Of a stretch of 32,782 bases of DNA, positions 18,984 to 27,668 are shown piece by piece. Position 1 is the first letter of the stretch; each line of letters opens with the position of its first letter. Source of the DNA: Zoogloeaceae bacterium (GTDB lineage: Bacteria; Pseudomonadota; Gammaproteobacteria; Burkholderiales; Rhodocyclaceae); assembly GCA_031288305.1 (NCBI GenBank), contig JAITRP010000014.1, positions 1-32,782 of the forward strand, written 5' to 3'. The notes below the pieces were generated by a model. That model made no database searches and was not told the origin of the DNA. It was given only the letters and a program-made list of their open reading frames with translations. The position numbers and the translations under genes were made by a program.

Positions 18984-19131
18984 CGCGGTTTTCCATTCGT
19001 TTTGTTGGCGTCGGGGCTTGTCGGCATCCGGGTTTCGGGACAAACTTGCGTATCGCGGCAAGCAAGTCCGCGCCCGTTTTCTCCATCATCACCAGACAGT
19101 GCGCCAGCATGACATCCAAACAGGCAGAACA

Positions 19132-20259
19132 ATGACCGGGAAAATAAAAGTCATGATTGTAGATGACTCGACGCTGGTGCGTCAGGTCATCTCCCAGATG
19201 CTCGAACGCGATTCTGACATAAAAGTGATCGCAACTGCGCCTGATCCCATTTTCGCGCGGGAAAAAATGAAGGCCGAATGGCCGGACGTGCTGATTCTCG
19301 ATATCGAGATGCCGCGCATGGACGGTCTTTCCTTCCTGCGCCAGCTTATGAGCGAACATCCGACGCCAACCATCATCTGCTCGCATATGGCGGAAAAGGG
19401 TTCGCAGATCACGCAGGAAGCCTTGGCGATCGGCGCGTTGTCCGTCATTGGCAAGCCGCAGGTGGGCGTGCGCCAGTTCCTTGAGGAAACCGCGCAGGAG
19501 TTCTGCCGCGCCGTCCGCGCCGCCGCGCAGGCCGCGCCCGCGCTCAAGAAATTGCCGCGCGCGGCGCACAAGGAAAGCGCCATCGCGCGCGCCGCCACCT
19601 TGCCGCCCGTTCTTGCCGCTGATCGCCCGAAATACACCGCGGACGTCATGCTGCCGCTCTCCAGGAACAACCTGCTGGCGCCCACCAGCGAGCGCGTCAT
19701 CGCCATCGGCACTTCCACCGGCGGCACCCAGGCGCTGGAAAAGGTGCTCACCCGCCTGCCCGCCGACATACTGGGCATCGTTGTCGTCCAGCACATGCCG
19801 GAAAACTTCACCGGCATGTTTACGCAACGCCTGAGCAGTCAGTGCAAAATCAGGGTGCGCGAAGCAAGGGATGGTGATCGGGTGTGTCCCGGCCTGGCGC
19901 TGATCGCGCCCGGCGGCAAGCACATGCTGCTCAAGCGCGCCGGTTCGCAGTTCTGCGTGGAAGTGCGCGACGGCCCGCATGTCAGCCGCCACATTCCTTC
20001 GGTGGACGTGCTGTTCCGTTCCGTCGCCTGCTATGCGGGCGCCAACGCGCTGGGCATCATCATGACTGGCATGGGCGATGACGGCGCAATGGGATTGAAG
20101 GAAATGCACGACGCCGGCGCGCGCACCATCGCCCAGGACGAGGCCAGTTGCGTGGTTTTCGGCATGCCCAAGGAAGCCATCAAACTGGGCGCCGCCGACA
20201 AGGTGATGCCGCTCGCCAAAATCCCCGACGCCATCGTCGCCTACAGCCGCAAGGGATAA
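19132..20259 (+). CDS. cheB: Protein-glutamate methylesterase CheB
   Basis: The 375-residue response regulator removes methyl groups from (and deamidates) chemoreceptors. The receiver domain (1-115) has the acidic pair VDDS, phospho-acceptor Asp57 in LDIEMPRMDGL and the conserved Lys in IGKPQ. A long linker (about 125-180) leads to the esterase domain with the catalytic triad: Ser in IGTSTGGTQALE (about 193), His in VVQHMPENF (about 219) and Asp in MTGMGDDGAMG (about 313). ATG 19132 fits the family start; upstream codons overlap the PP2C promoter region. No cheR, cheA, cheW or receptor gene is in the window, so it is an orphan here. The weak ribosome site suggests modest expression. Confidence 0.95.
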   Translation: MTGKIKVMIVDDSTLVRQVISQMLERDSDIKVIATAPDPIFAREKMKAEWPDVLILDIEMPRMDGLSFLRQLMSEHPTPTIICSHMAEKGSQITQEALAIGALSVIGKPQVGVRQFLEETAQEFCRAVRAAAQAAPALKKLPRAAHKESAIARAATLPPVLAADRPKYTADVMLPLSRNNLLAPTSERVIAIGTSTGGTQALEKVLTRLPADILGIVVVQHMPENFTGMFTQRLSSQCKIRVREARDGDRVCPGLALIAPGGKHMLLKRAGSQFCVEVRDGPHVSRHIPSVDVLFRSVACYAGANALGIIMTGMGDDGAMGLKEMHDAGARTIAQDEASCVVFGMPKEAIKLGAADKVMPLAKIPDAIVAYSRKG

Positions 20260-20320
20260 GCGGGAGCCAAGAATCAGGAATCAGAAAAAGTTACCGGCTA
20301 CGCTTCGTCTGGAAAGGTTT

Positions 20321-20345
20321 TTCCTCCACTTTGGATTGCGCCCTG
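20321..20345. repeat. Half copy of the composite repeat arm
   Basis: TTCCTCCACTTTGGATTGCG followed by CCC matches the right outer arm of the 12411-12646 element (TCCTCCACTTTCAATCACGCCC) at most positions. It is in the cheB-ugd gap with no matching second arm. Confidence 0.55.
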
Positions 20346-20360
20346 GTCATTTTGAATGAA

Positions 20361-20390
20361 TTTACACGCTATGCCGCAAGCTGACATAAT
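20361..20390 (+). promoter_or_regulatory. Sigma-70-type promoter for ugd
   Basis: TTTACA (20361-20366), 18 bases, CATAAT (20385-20390), 29 bases before the ugd start. Each box has one mismatch to consensus. Confidence 0.55.
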
Positions 20391-20419
20391 CCGCGCTTTA
20401 CCCGTACTTTGCCCTTGCC

Positions 20420-21586
20420 ATGAAAATTGCCGTTGCCGGAACCGGCTATGTTGGACTCTCGCTTGCCGTGCTGCTGGCCAGGCGGCATGAAGTCGTTGCC
20501 CTGGACATCGCGCCGGAGAAGGTGGAGATGATCAATCGGCGGGAATCGCCCATCGAGGACGCGGAAATCACGAACTGCCTTGGCGCCGCCTCCTTGAACC
20601 TCGCCGCCACGCTGGACAAGGCGGAAGCCTACACCGGCGCGACATTCGTCATCATCGCCACCCCCACGGATTATGATGTCGAGACCAATGCCTTCGATAC
20701 GACCTCCATCGAAACAGTGATTGGCGATGTGCTCCGCCTCAATCCGGCGGCGGTGATGGTCATCAAATCCACCGTTCCCGTGGGCTACACCGAGAGAATC
20801 AAGCGGCGGTTCGCTTGCGACAACATCCTTTTTTCGCCGGAATTCCTGCGCGAAGGCAGCGCCTTGCGGGACAATTTCTATCCTTCGCGCATCGTGGTGG
20901 GCGAGCGTTCAGAACGCGCCGCGGCCTTTGCCCAACTGCTCAAGGAAGCGGCGCTCCATCCGGATGCGCCGGTGCTCTTGACCCATAGCGCCGAGGCGGA
21001 AGCCATCAAGCTCTTCGCCAACACCTACCTGGCCATGCGCGTGGCCTATTTCAATGAACTCGACAGCTATGCCCTCGCGCATGGCCTGGATACCCGCCAG
21101 ATCATCGACGGCGTTTGTCTCGACCCGCGCATTGGCGCGCACTACAACAATCCCAGTTTCGGTTATGGCGGCTACTGCCTGCCCAAGGACACGAAACAGT
21201 TGCTGGCCAATTATTGCGACGTGCCGCAGACCCTGATCCGCGCCATCGTCGAATCCAACAGCACCCGCAAGGATTTCATCGCCAATGACATCCTGCGCCG
21301 CCAGCCGGAAGTCGTTGGCGTCTATCGGCTGGTCATGAAAGCGGGATCGGACAATTTCCGCGCTTCCAGCATCCAGGGCGTCATGAAGCGCATCAAGGCC
21401 AAGGGCGTCAAGGTCATCCTGTACGAACCCGCCTTGCAGGCGCATGACTTTTTCCATTCTCCTGTCATTCATGATTTTGCCGCCTTCAAACGCGAAGCGG
21501 ATGTGATCATCGCCAACCGCAAGACCCCGGCGCTCGCGGATGTAGCGGACAAACTCTACACTCGTGACCTGTTCGAGACAGATTGA
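20420..21586 (+). CDS. ugd: UDP-glucose 6-dehydrogenase
   Basis: The 388-residue cytosolic enzyme oxidises UDP-glucose to UDP-glucuronate with two NAD+. The N-terminal Rossmann fold has [30 protein letters not shown] and [12 protein letters not shown] follow, and the catalytic cysteine is in [15 protein letters not shown]. It is the short form (as in E. coli Ugd) rather than the 430-450-residue type. The epimerase gene begins two bases after its stop, so the two are co-translated. Product use in capsule, lipopolysaccharide or exopolysaccharide is inferred. Confidence 0.96.
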   Translation: MKIAVAGTGYVGLSLAVLLARRHEVVALDIAPEKVEMINRRESPIEDAEITNCLGAASLNLAATLDKAEAYTGATFVIIATPTDYDVETNAFDTTSIETVIGDVLRLNPAAVMVIKSTVPVGYTERIKRRFACDNILFSPEFLREGSALRDNFYPSRIVVGERSERAAAFAQLLKEAALHPDAPVLLTHSAEAEAIKLFANTYLAMRVAYFNELDSYALAHGLDTRQIIDGVCLDPRIGAHYNNPSFGYGGYCLPKDTKQLLANYCDVPQTLIRAIVESNSTRKDFIANDILRRQPEVVGVYRLVMKAGSDNFRASSIQGVMKRIKAKGVKVILYEPALQAHDFFHSPVIHDFAAFKREADVIIANRKTPALADVADKLYTRDLFETD

Positions 21587-21588
21587 CC

Positions 21589-22614
21589 ATGAAAATCCTC
21601 CTCACCGGCTCTGCCGGATTCATCGGTTCCGCGCTGACCCTGCGTCTTTTGGAACGCGGCGACACGGTCGTCGGCATTGACAACCACAACGCCTACTACG
21701 ACCCCGCGCTCAAGGAGGCGAGGCTCCTGCGCCATGCCGCGCACCCGAATTACACCCATCTGCGCATCGATCTTGCCGATCGCCAGGCGATTGCCCAAGC
21801 CTTTGCCGCGCACCGACCGGAGCGCGTGGTCAATCTCGCGGCGCAGGCGGGGGTGCGCTATTCCATCGAAAACCCGCTGGCCTACATCGACAGCAACATC
21901 ACCGGCTTCGCGCACATCCTGGAAGGCTGCCGCCAGCATCAGGTTGAACACCTGGTCTACGCCAGCAGTTCCAGCGTCTATGGCGGCAATGCCGTCATGC
22001 CTTTTTCGGTGCGTCACAATGTCGATCATCCCTTGAGTCTTTACGCGGCCAGCAAAAAGGCCAATGAATTGATGGCGCACGCCTACAGTCACCTGTATGA
22101 CCTGCCGGCCACCGGCCTGCGCTTCTTCACGGTGTATGGCCCCTGGGGGCGTCCCGATATGGCGCTGTTCAAGTTTACGCGCGCCATGCTTGCGGACGAG
22201 CCCTTGCCGGTGTTCAACTATGGTCAACACAAGCGTGACTTCACCTATATCGACGACATCGTGGAAGGCATCGTGCGCGTTCTCGACCGTCCCGCGCCCA
22301 AGAATCCAGACTGGCGCGGCGACGCGCCCGATCCCGGCAGCAGCGCCGCGCCCTGGCGGGTCTATAACATCGGCAACAATCGCCCAGTGGCGCTCATGGA
22401 CTACATCGCCGCGCTGGAAAAGGCGCTGGGCAGAAAAGCCAGGCTCGACCTCCTGCCGCTGCAACCCGGCGATGTTCCCGACACCTGGGCGGATGTCCGC
22501 GACCTTGCCGAGGAATTCCACTATCAGCCCGCCACCCCGGCAGAAACCGGCATTGCCCGCTTCGTGGCGTGGTATCGGGATTATTTCCGTCTCTCCGCGG
22601 ACAACATCCGTTGA
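21589..22614 (+). CDS. UDP-glucuronate 4-epimerase (NAD-dependent, extended SDR)
   Basis: The 341-residue SDR enzyme has GSAGFIGSALT (NAD binding), NLAAQAGVRYSIENP, SSSSVYGG, and the catalytic YAASKKAN. FFTVYGPWGRPDMALFKF and the C-terminal LLPLQPGDVPDTWAD block are typical of enzymes that convert UDP-glucuronate to UDP-galacturonate. It directly follows ugd (2 bases), whose product is its expected substrate. Start ATG 21589 was preferred over a TTG two codons earlier, which overlaps ugd. Activity on other UDP-sugars cannot be excluded. Confidence 0.9.
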   Translation: MKILLTGSAGFIGSALTLRLLERGDTVVGIDNHNAYYDPALKEARLLRHAAHPNYTHLRIDLADRQAIAQAFAAHRPERVVNLAAQAGVRYSIENPLAYIDSNITGFAHILEGCRQHQVEHLVYASSSSVYGGNAVMPFSVRHNVDHPLSLYAASKKANELMAHAYSHLYDLPATGLRFFTVYGPWGRPDMALFKFTRAMLADEPLPVFNYGQHKRDFTYIDDIVEGIVRVLDRPAPKNPDWRGDAPDPGSSAAPWRVYNIGNNRPVALMDYIAALEKALGRKARLDLLPLQPGDVPDTWADVRDLAEEFHYQPATPAETGIARFVAWYRDYFRLSADNIR

Positions 22615-22853
22615 GCCGCGTCTCCCGCTTCCCGCCTTGACGGGAGGGACAGGATGCCAAAGCGGCAAGTTCCCCCCACGGAGAATCCTTGTCCGGCAGT
22701 CTGGAAAGGAGCGCCATTCCTCCCCAACGCATGACCGTCCATCGTATTCGCAGTACATACAAATGAATTTCTTGCTTGTGTTTGCGCGCCCACGTGGCTT
22801 GTCTTGCGAGATTGTTTTCCCTCATCGCCGCCAACAGATTCCGCTCCTTTCGT
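22615..22853. other. Gene-free gap between the epimerase and the flagellar lipoprotein
   Basis: Between two converging genes. It holds a CCCG-CCTTGA-CGGG hairpin just after the epimerase stop but no T run, and no convincing gene on either strand. Short frames on both strands are shadows. Confidence 0.5.
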
Positions 22854-23435
22854 CTATCCCGAAATGGACGAAGACTGGATTCCGGAACGGTATCTACAGG
22901 AGTGCGCGGACGGAGGTTTGCGTTGCCTTTGCTGCCGGAACGCGGCGTTCGCGGGTCGGCGCGTCAGTTGGAGGCGGCCTTCGCCGATGCGCCAGGCGGC
23001 GAGGGTGTCGGATTCTATGCCTTCGCTATAGTCGAGGATGCGATAGCCGTGATAGCCGAGTTCGAGTTTCAGTTGATTGGCGCGGCGTTTCAGGACTTGC
23101 AGGGCTTCGCCTTCGCCGCCGCTGAAGTGGCGTTTCATGGCAAGCCGCAAATGAAAGGTGTCTTCGCTGATGCGGGTCTCGCTGATTTCCCAGTTGGGCG
23201 CAAGCGGGTCGATGACCAGATAGGCCAGCCCGAACAGCAGCAGGTCCGCGCCGGCGGGTTTGACGATCTTGTAGGCGAGGCCGGCGGCGGCAATATCCTG
23301 GCGCGTCCGCGTATCCAGGCTGTAGAAGACATCCGATATGCCGTCGGCGCCGCGCTGGAGGCCATCGCCCACGCTGGCGCAGGCGGAAAGGAGCGCGGAG
23401 AACGCGGCGATCAGGACGGCGCGCGGCGTGTTCAT
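22854..23435 (-). CDS. Lipoprotein of unknown function coupled to flgL
   Basis: The 193-residue protein has a lipoprotein signal (residues 1-19, lipobox LSAC with Cys19) followed by Ala-Ser, which favours the outer membrane. The mature part (to about residue 150) contains DTRTRQDIAAAGLAYKIVKP, a hydrophobic stretch ADLLLFGLAYLVIDPLAP, and strands such as TFHLRLAMKRHF and LELGYHGYRILDY. The last 30-35 residues are Arg/Gln/Ser-rich and unlike the rest. I recognise no family. Its ATG overlaps the flgL stop (ATGA), making it the last gene of the flgHIJKL unit and suggesting a flagellar or envelope role, which is inference. Confidence 0.7.
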   Translation of the reverse strand: MNTPRAVLIAAFSALLSACASVGDGLQRGADGISDVFYSLDTRTRQDIAAAGLAYKIVKPAGADLLLFGLAYLVIDPLAPNWEISETRISEDTFHLRLAMKRHFSGGEGEALQVLKRRANQLKLELGYHGYRILDYSEGIESDTLAAWRIGEGRLQLTRRPANAAFRQQRQRKPPSAHSCRYRSGIQSSSISG

Positions 23436-24610
23436 ATGTAGTTGAACAGATTGAGGCCGGTAACCTTGACGAAGGATTGCTGCGCCGCCTGCAATTGCAG
23501 TTGTTTTTGCGCCAGATCGCTGATGGTGGAAGCATAATCCAGATCGACCAGGGAAGAGAGCTGCATTTCGTACTGCACGTCCAGGTCTTCGCCCAGGTTT
23601 TTCAGGTTGTCGAGTTCCAGCAGCCGCGCGCCGACGATGGCGCGTTGATCGAGCACATGCTGCAAACCCTGATCCAGGCTTGCGCCGATGCGATACATGG
23701 CGTTCTGGAATTGTGCCGAAGAGGAGTCACCCGCTTCCAGCGCGCTGATGAATTTATTCAGGGTAGTAAAGACGCTTTCCTCGCGGCTGGGTTCGATGGT
23801 GAAGGTGTCGCCCGCCGCCGGATCGCGGCTGATGGCGATCTGCGCTCCGCCCAGCGTGATGGCGCTGCCGCTGGCATAGGCGTTGCCCGTGGAAAAGCTG
23901 ACGCCGTCCCGGAGCACGTCGTAGGTCGCCGGCGAAGTAAACTGGATTTCATAGGTGCTGCCGTCATAGCTGCCGACCACGCTGCCGTTGTCGGCCACGC
24001 CCGTGCCGCTGTTCCCTGCGCCCGCATGGACGACGAACACGCCGTTGCCGGTGGGTATCGCCTCGAAGAAGGCGCGTCCGGAAAAACTCACTTCCATGAA
24101 GCGGCTGGTTTCCACCTGGAGCAGGCGCACGCCGTTGTCGCCCTGATAGGTCACCACGCCGCCCTGTTCGACAAAGGGTTGCGTACCGGCCTGATAACCG
24201 GCGAAGCGATGCAGGCCATTGGAATCGGCATTGTTGGCGATGCCCAAAAGCTCGGCGAACTTGCCGCGGATGTCCATGGCAAGGGATTTCAACTGCTCGT
24301 CGCCATAGGCGCCGTCGCCTGCCTCGACCCAGCGCGCCTTGCTCTGGATGAGCGCCTCGCCCACCGAGGCCATCAGGCTTTCCAGTTCTCTCAACTGGGC
24401 GTCGGCATTGCTCTGGTTATCGAGAAACTGGGCATTCACGTTTTTCTTCTGCTCGGTGAGCAGCGCCTGCGCGGCGGCGACCGGGTCGTCGGCGGGCGTG
24501 ACCACCTTCCTGGCCGTGGAAAGCTGGTTTTGCAGACGGTACAGATCATACTGGTTACGCAACAGGCCATTCGTGCCGTTGGCGTAGATCTGGGGGGTGC
24601 TGATGCGCAT
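23432..24610 (-). CDS. flgL: Flagellar hook-associated protein 3 (HAP3)
   Basis: The 392-residue hook-filament junction protein is exported by the flagellar type III system. The N-terminal coiled region MRISTPQIYANGTNGL, QLSTARKVVTPADDPVAA and the C-terminal helix ending QQSFVKVTGLNLFNYI are typical of flagellin-like HAP3, with a variable beta-rich centre (about 150-300, Gly/Ser/Thr-rich). ATG 24610 has AGGAG eight bases upstream; ten more open codons before it have no family resemblance. It starts 19 bases after the flgK stop. Confidence 0.95.
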   Translation of the reverse strand: MRISTPQIYANGTNGLLRNQYDLYRLQNQLSTARKVVTPADDPVAAAQALLTEQKKNVNAQFLDNQSNADAQLRELESLMASVGEALIQSKARWVEAGDGAYGDEQLKSLAMDIRGKFAELLGIANNADSNGLHRFAGYQAGTQPFVEQGGVVTYQGDNGVRLLQVETSRFMEVSFSGRAFFEAIPTGNGVFVVHAGAGNSGTGVADNGSVVGSYDGSTYEIQFTSPATYDVLRDGVSFSTGNAYASGSAITLGGAQIAISRDPAAGDTFTIEPSREESVFTTLNKFISALEAGDSSSAQFQNAMYRIGASLDQGLQHVLDQRAIVGARLLELDNLKNLGEDLDVQYEMQLSSLVDLDYASTISDLAQKQLQLQAAQQSFVKVTGLNLFNYI

Positions 24611-24629
24611 GATCGCTACTCCTTTTCCA

Positions 24630-26624
24630 TCAGGCGCCAATGGACAACAGGGTGTCGAACAGCGTGGAAACGGTGTTCATTACACGCGCGGCGGCTTGAT
24701 AGGCATATTGATACTTGATGAGATTGGCGGCTTCTTCGTCGAGATTGACGCCCGCCACCGTGCTGCGGGCTTCGGTGGCCTGTTGCAGCACGGCTTCCTG
24801 CGACTCGCCGTTGATCAGGATGCTCTTGGTCTGCGCGCCGATGTCGCTGACCAGTTGGGCATAGGCGACCTGGAAGGTGGATACGCCCTTCGCGCCGTCG
24901 CCGTTCATGGTGAGCGCGGTTTGCAGCGCGCCGATCCGCACGATGTTGCGCGCGTCCGCCGTGCCGCCGACGTTTCTTTCCAGCGTGAATTCATCATTGT
25001 CGTCAGGAACGCCGGTGACGTCGAAGGAAAAGCCGTCGACCACGATAGTGTCGCCGCTTTGGTAAGGAATGACGGTTGTGCCGGGCGGGTAGGCGGTGGT
25101 GACGCCGCCGCTCTTGACCTGGATGCTGGAAGCCGGGTTGAAGCCCGTCAGCGTGGCGCTCGCCGCGTCATAGCGTATCGTCTGCGGCAGATTGGCCATC
25201 GAGTATCCGGCATCGGCCACGCTGCCCGCGCTGATGACGGCATTGCCCGTGTTCAGCGCGCCGGCTCCGGTGCGGATCGGCATGGCGGCGGCAATGCGGC
25301 GCACATCGGCGGCGATGTCCCGATTGACGCCGATGTTGCGCGCGCTTTCGCGCGCGGGTTGCAGCAGATAGACGTCGCCCGTTGCGGGCGTTCCGGAAAA
25401 ATCCAGGGTCAGGCCGTCGAAACTCAGCGGCGTGCCGAGCGTGCCGGTGATTACGTTTTTGTCGGAAAGACGCTTTACCTCGAACGTCGTGGCGCTGGTA
25501 AAGCGCACTTCGTAATCGCTGGCGGTGAGATCGGTGTAGTAATTGCCGTTCTCCGACATCCGCGGCGGATTGAAGGCAAGGCTGACGCTGCCCGTGCCGG
25601 TGTTGTTGGCATTGGCAATCGCCTTGGGGTCGCGCAGCTCGAAAAAATCGGCGACAAAGCCCGCTTCGCCCCCGATTGCGCCCAGCAGATCCTGTCCAAG
25701 CCGTTGTTGGGCGTTGACGGTGAGCGCGATGCTGACGGCGACCTGCCCCAGGGAATTGGCGGCCCGATCCAGCGACTCGAGGCGGAAAGCCATCAGTCCG
25801 CCCAAGGCGCCGCCATCCAGATAGGTTTCCGGAAATTCAGCGGCGCCGCCCTTGGCGGCGACAACCAGGCGTTCCGGATCGGAAACGGATGGCCGCGCCT
25901 CCAGCTCCATGACCACGGTATTGACTACCAGCGCGTGACCGTTGCCGGCAAGCACGTTCAGGGAATTATCGGAATCCAGATAGGTATCGACCCGCACCAG
26001 CTTGTTGAGTTCAAGCACCAGCTGATCGCGCTGATCCAGCAGGTCGTTGGGCGGATGCCCGGTATGGCTCTGGGCGATGATTCTTTCATTGAGCTTGGCG
26101 ATGTCCCGGCTGTAGGCGTTGATTTCGTTGACCACATCCTTCAGCTGGGAGTTGGTCTCGTCGTAAAGCTGGGTGAGGCGGTTGTCCAGCGTCTGGAAAC
26201 GGGTGACGAGCGCCTCCGCGGCGCTTGTCATGGATTGCCGCGCGGAAACCAGCGTGGGATTGGCCGCCACATCCTGCACCGCCTGAAAAAAGCCCGCCAG
26301 CACCGGAGAGACGCCGGCGTTTGGGTCCGCCAGCAGGTTGTCGATGCGCGCGATCATCGCGTGATAGGCATCCAGTTCGCTGGAACGGGTTTGCGCGTCA
26401 TTGACCTGCCTGGTCAGAATGTCATCGTAATAGCGCAGCACGGTATGCACTCGCGCGCCCTGGCCAATAGCGCCGGCGCCGGTCATCATCGCGCCATTGG
26501 TGACTTGCATGGCGGCCTGACGGCTGTATCCCGCCGTATTGACGTTGTTGATGTTGTGCTGCGTGACCGCCAAACCCAATTGGGCTGCGTTCAGGGCGCT
26601 GATGCCCGTACTTAAAAGGCTCAT
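24630..26624 (-). CDS. flgK: Flagellar hook-associated protein 1 (HAP1)
   Basis: The 664-residue protein forms the first ring of the hook-filament junction. The N-terminal signature is LLSTGISALNAAQLGLAVTQ with NINNVNTAGYSRQ; the C-terminus shows GVNLDEEAANLIKYQYAYQA and ARVMNTVSTLFDTLL. The ~400-residue variable centre makes it longer than the 550-residue E. coli protein, which is common. GGAG lies eight bases before the ATG. A 60-base gap separates it from flgJ, with no terminator seen. Confidence 0.97.
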   Translation of the reverse strand: MSLLSTGISALNAAQLGLAVTQHNINNVNTAGYSRQAAMQVTNGAMMTGAGAIGQGARVHTVLRYYDDILTRQVNDAQTRSSELDAYHAMIARIDNLLADPNAGVSPVLAGFFQAVQDVAANPTLVSARQSMTSAAEALVTRFQTLDNRLTQLYDETNSQLKDVVNEINAYSRDIAKLNERIIAQSHTGHPPNDLLDQRDQLVLELNKLVRVDTYLDSDNSLNVLAGNGHALVVNTVVMELEARPSVSDPERLVVAAKGGAAEFPETYLDGGALGGLMAFRLESLDRAANSLGQVAVSIALTVNAQQRLGQDLLGAIGGEAGFVADFFELRDPKAIANANNTGTGSVSLAFNPPRMSENGNYYTDLTASDYEVRFTSATTFEVKRLSDKNVITGTLGTPLSFDGLTLDFSGTPATGDVYLLQPARESARNIGVNRDIAADVRRIAAAMPIRTGAGALNTGNAVISAGSVADAGYSMANLPQTIRYDAASATLTGFNPASSIQVKSGGVTTAYPPGTTVIPYQSGDTIVVDGFSFDVTGVPDDNDEFTLERNVGGTADARNIVRIGALQTALTMNGDGAKGVSTFQVAYAQLVSDIGAQTKSILINGESQEAVLQQATEARSTVAGVNLDEEAANLIKYQYAYQAAARVMNTVSTLFDTLLSIGA

Positions 26625-26684
26625 GACTCTTCTCCGGTTCTGCCGTTGTATTTACGGCGCGGGCAGGGATTTATTGAGCTTTGG

Positions 26685-27668
26685 CTAGCCGATCAACGCC
26701 TGCCTCAAGGTGGGGCCATTGATGATGGCCGAGAGTTTCTCCGCATAGTTCGGATCACTGGCGTAGCCCGCCTGCTGTAACCTTCGAGCAAACTCCGTGC
26801 CACTTTGTGAACCAATGACGCCGCTGTAGCGCGGGTTATGGCTGAGCAGGCGCGCATAGTCGGCAAAGGCCTCGGCGTAGGAATCGTAAGCGCGAAAACG
26901 CGCCTTCTGCGTGACCGGCACGCCGTTCTCGTATTCTGTTGTCGTAATTTCCGCGCTTTTCCCTCGCCAGCTTCCTCCGGCCTTGATGCCGAAAAGATTG
27001 TAGGCGGGGCTGCCGTCGGCGTTCTTGATGCCGCGCTGTCCCCAGCCGCTTTCCAGCGCCGCGTGGGCAATCAGGAACTGCGGCGGAATGCCGGTGCTGC
27101 GGCTGGCTTCCACCGCGTGCGGCCACATCTGGCGGACGAATTCCCCAGGCGTGGCGGCAACCGGCGCGTCCTGGAGGGCGGCGGGCGCGACGCGCTGTGT
27201 AGACGCGCGTTCCAGCGCCGCCTGCAAATCCAGATTGCCAAAAGCGGCAAGCGGCAAATTTTCACTCCGCGCGGCGGCAAACCTTGCCGCCGACAAGGTA
27301 TTTTTTGCTTCGCGCATGAGGGCTTCAGGCGCGGCGTCGGCGCTGGCGCCGTCCAGGCCATTGACGCGGCGGCGCAACTGTTCTTCCAGTATTTGCGCAA
27401 GTCCAATGCTGCCGGTGCGCGACAGATCCTGGGCAATCTGTTCATCCAGCATCCCGGTAAAGAAACGGCTTGCTTCATTGTCCATGAGACTGTCCTGATC
27501 AGTAGTGGCGCGCATGGATTTCAGCATCATCTGCAAAAACAACGCCTCGAACTCCTGCGCCGCCGCTTTTACGCCCGCGTCCTTGTCGGTCTTGAATTTT
27601 GTCCGCAGATCGCGGGCGCCCCGCACATCAGCGGCCAGCGAGGCGGCGTCGGTTTTATCGATTGCCAT
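26685..27668 (-). CDS. flgJ: FlgJ, rod-cap protein with muramidase domain
   Basis: The 327-residue protein has the rod-binding domain (about 35-100: QEFEALFLQMMLKSMR, FFTGMLDEQIAQDL) and a C-terminal glucosaminidase-type muramidase domain (about 175-325). The likely catalytic Glu is in AHAALESGWGQ (near 206), with the NLFGIKAGGSW motif after it. It caps the growing rod in the periplasm and cuts peptidoglycan. The two-domain form is that of beta- and gammaproteobacteria. Its ATG overlaps the flgI stop by one base (TGATG). Confidence 0.96.
   Translation of the reverse strand: MAIDKTDAASLAADVRGARDLRTKFKTDKDAGVKAAAQEFEALFLQMMLKSMRATTDQDSLMDNEASRFFTGMLDEQIAQDLSRTGSIGLAQILEEQLRRRVNGLDGASADAAPEALMREAKNTLSAARFAAARSENLPLAAFGNLDLQAALERASTQRVAPAALQDAPVAATPGEFVRQMWPHAVEASRSTGIPPQFLIAHAALESGWGQRGIKNADGSPAYNLFGIKAGGSWRGKSAEITTTEYENGVPVTQKARFRAYDSYAEAFADYARLLSHNPRYSGVIGSQSGTEFARRLQQAGYASDPNYAEKLSAIINGPTLRQALIG

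Noticed and set aside
24597-26615. 672-codon plus-strand open frame over flgK
   Set aside because: Antisense shadow of flgK; low-complexity composition and no recognisable motif.
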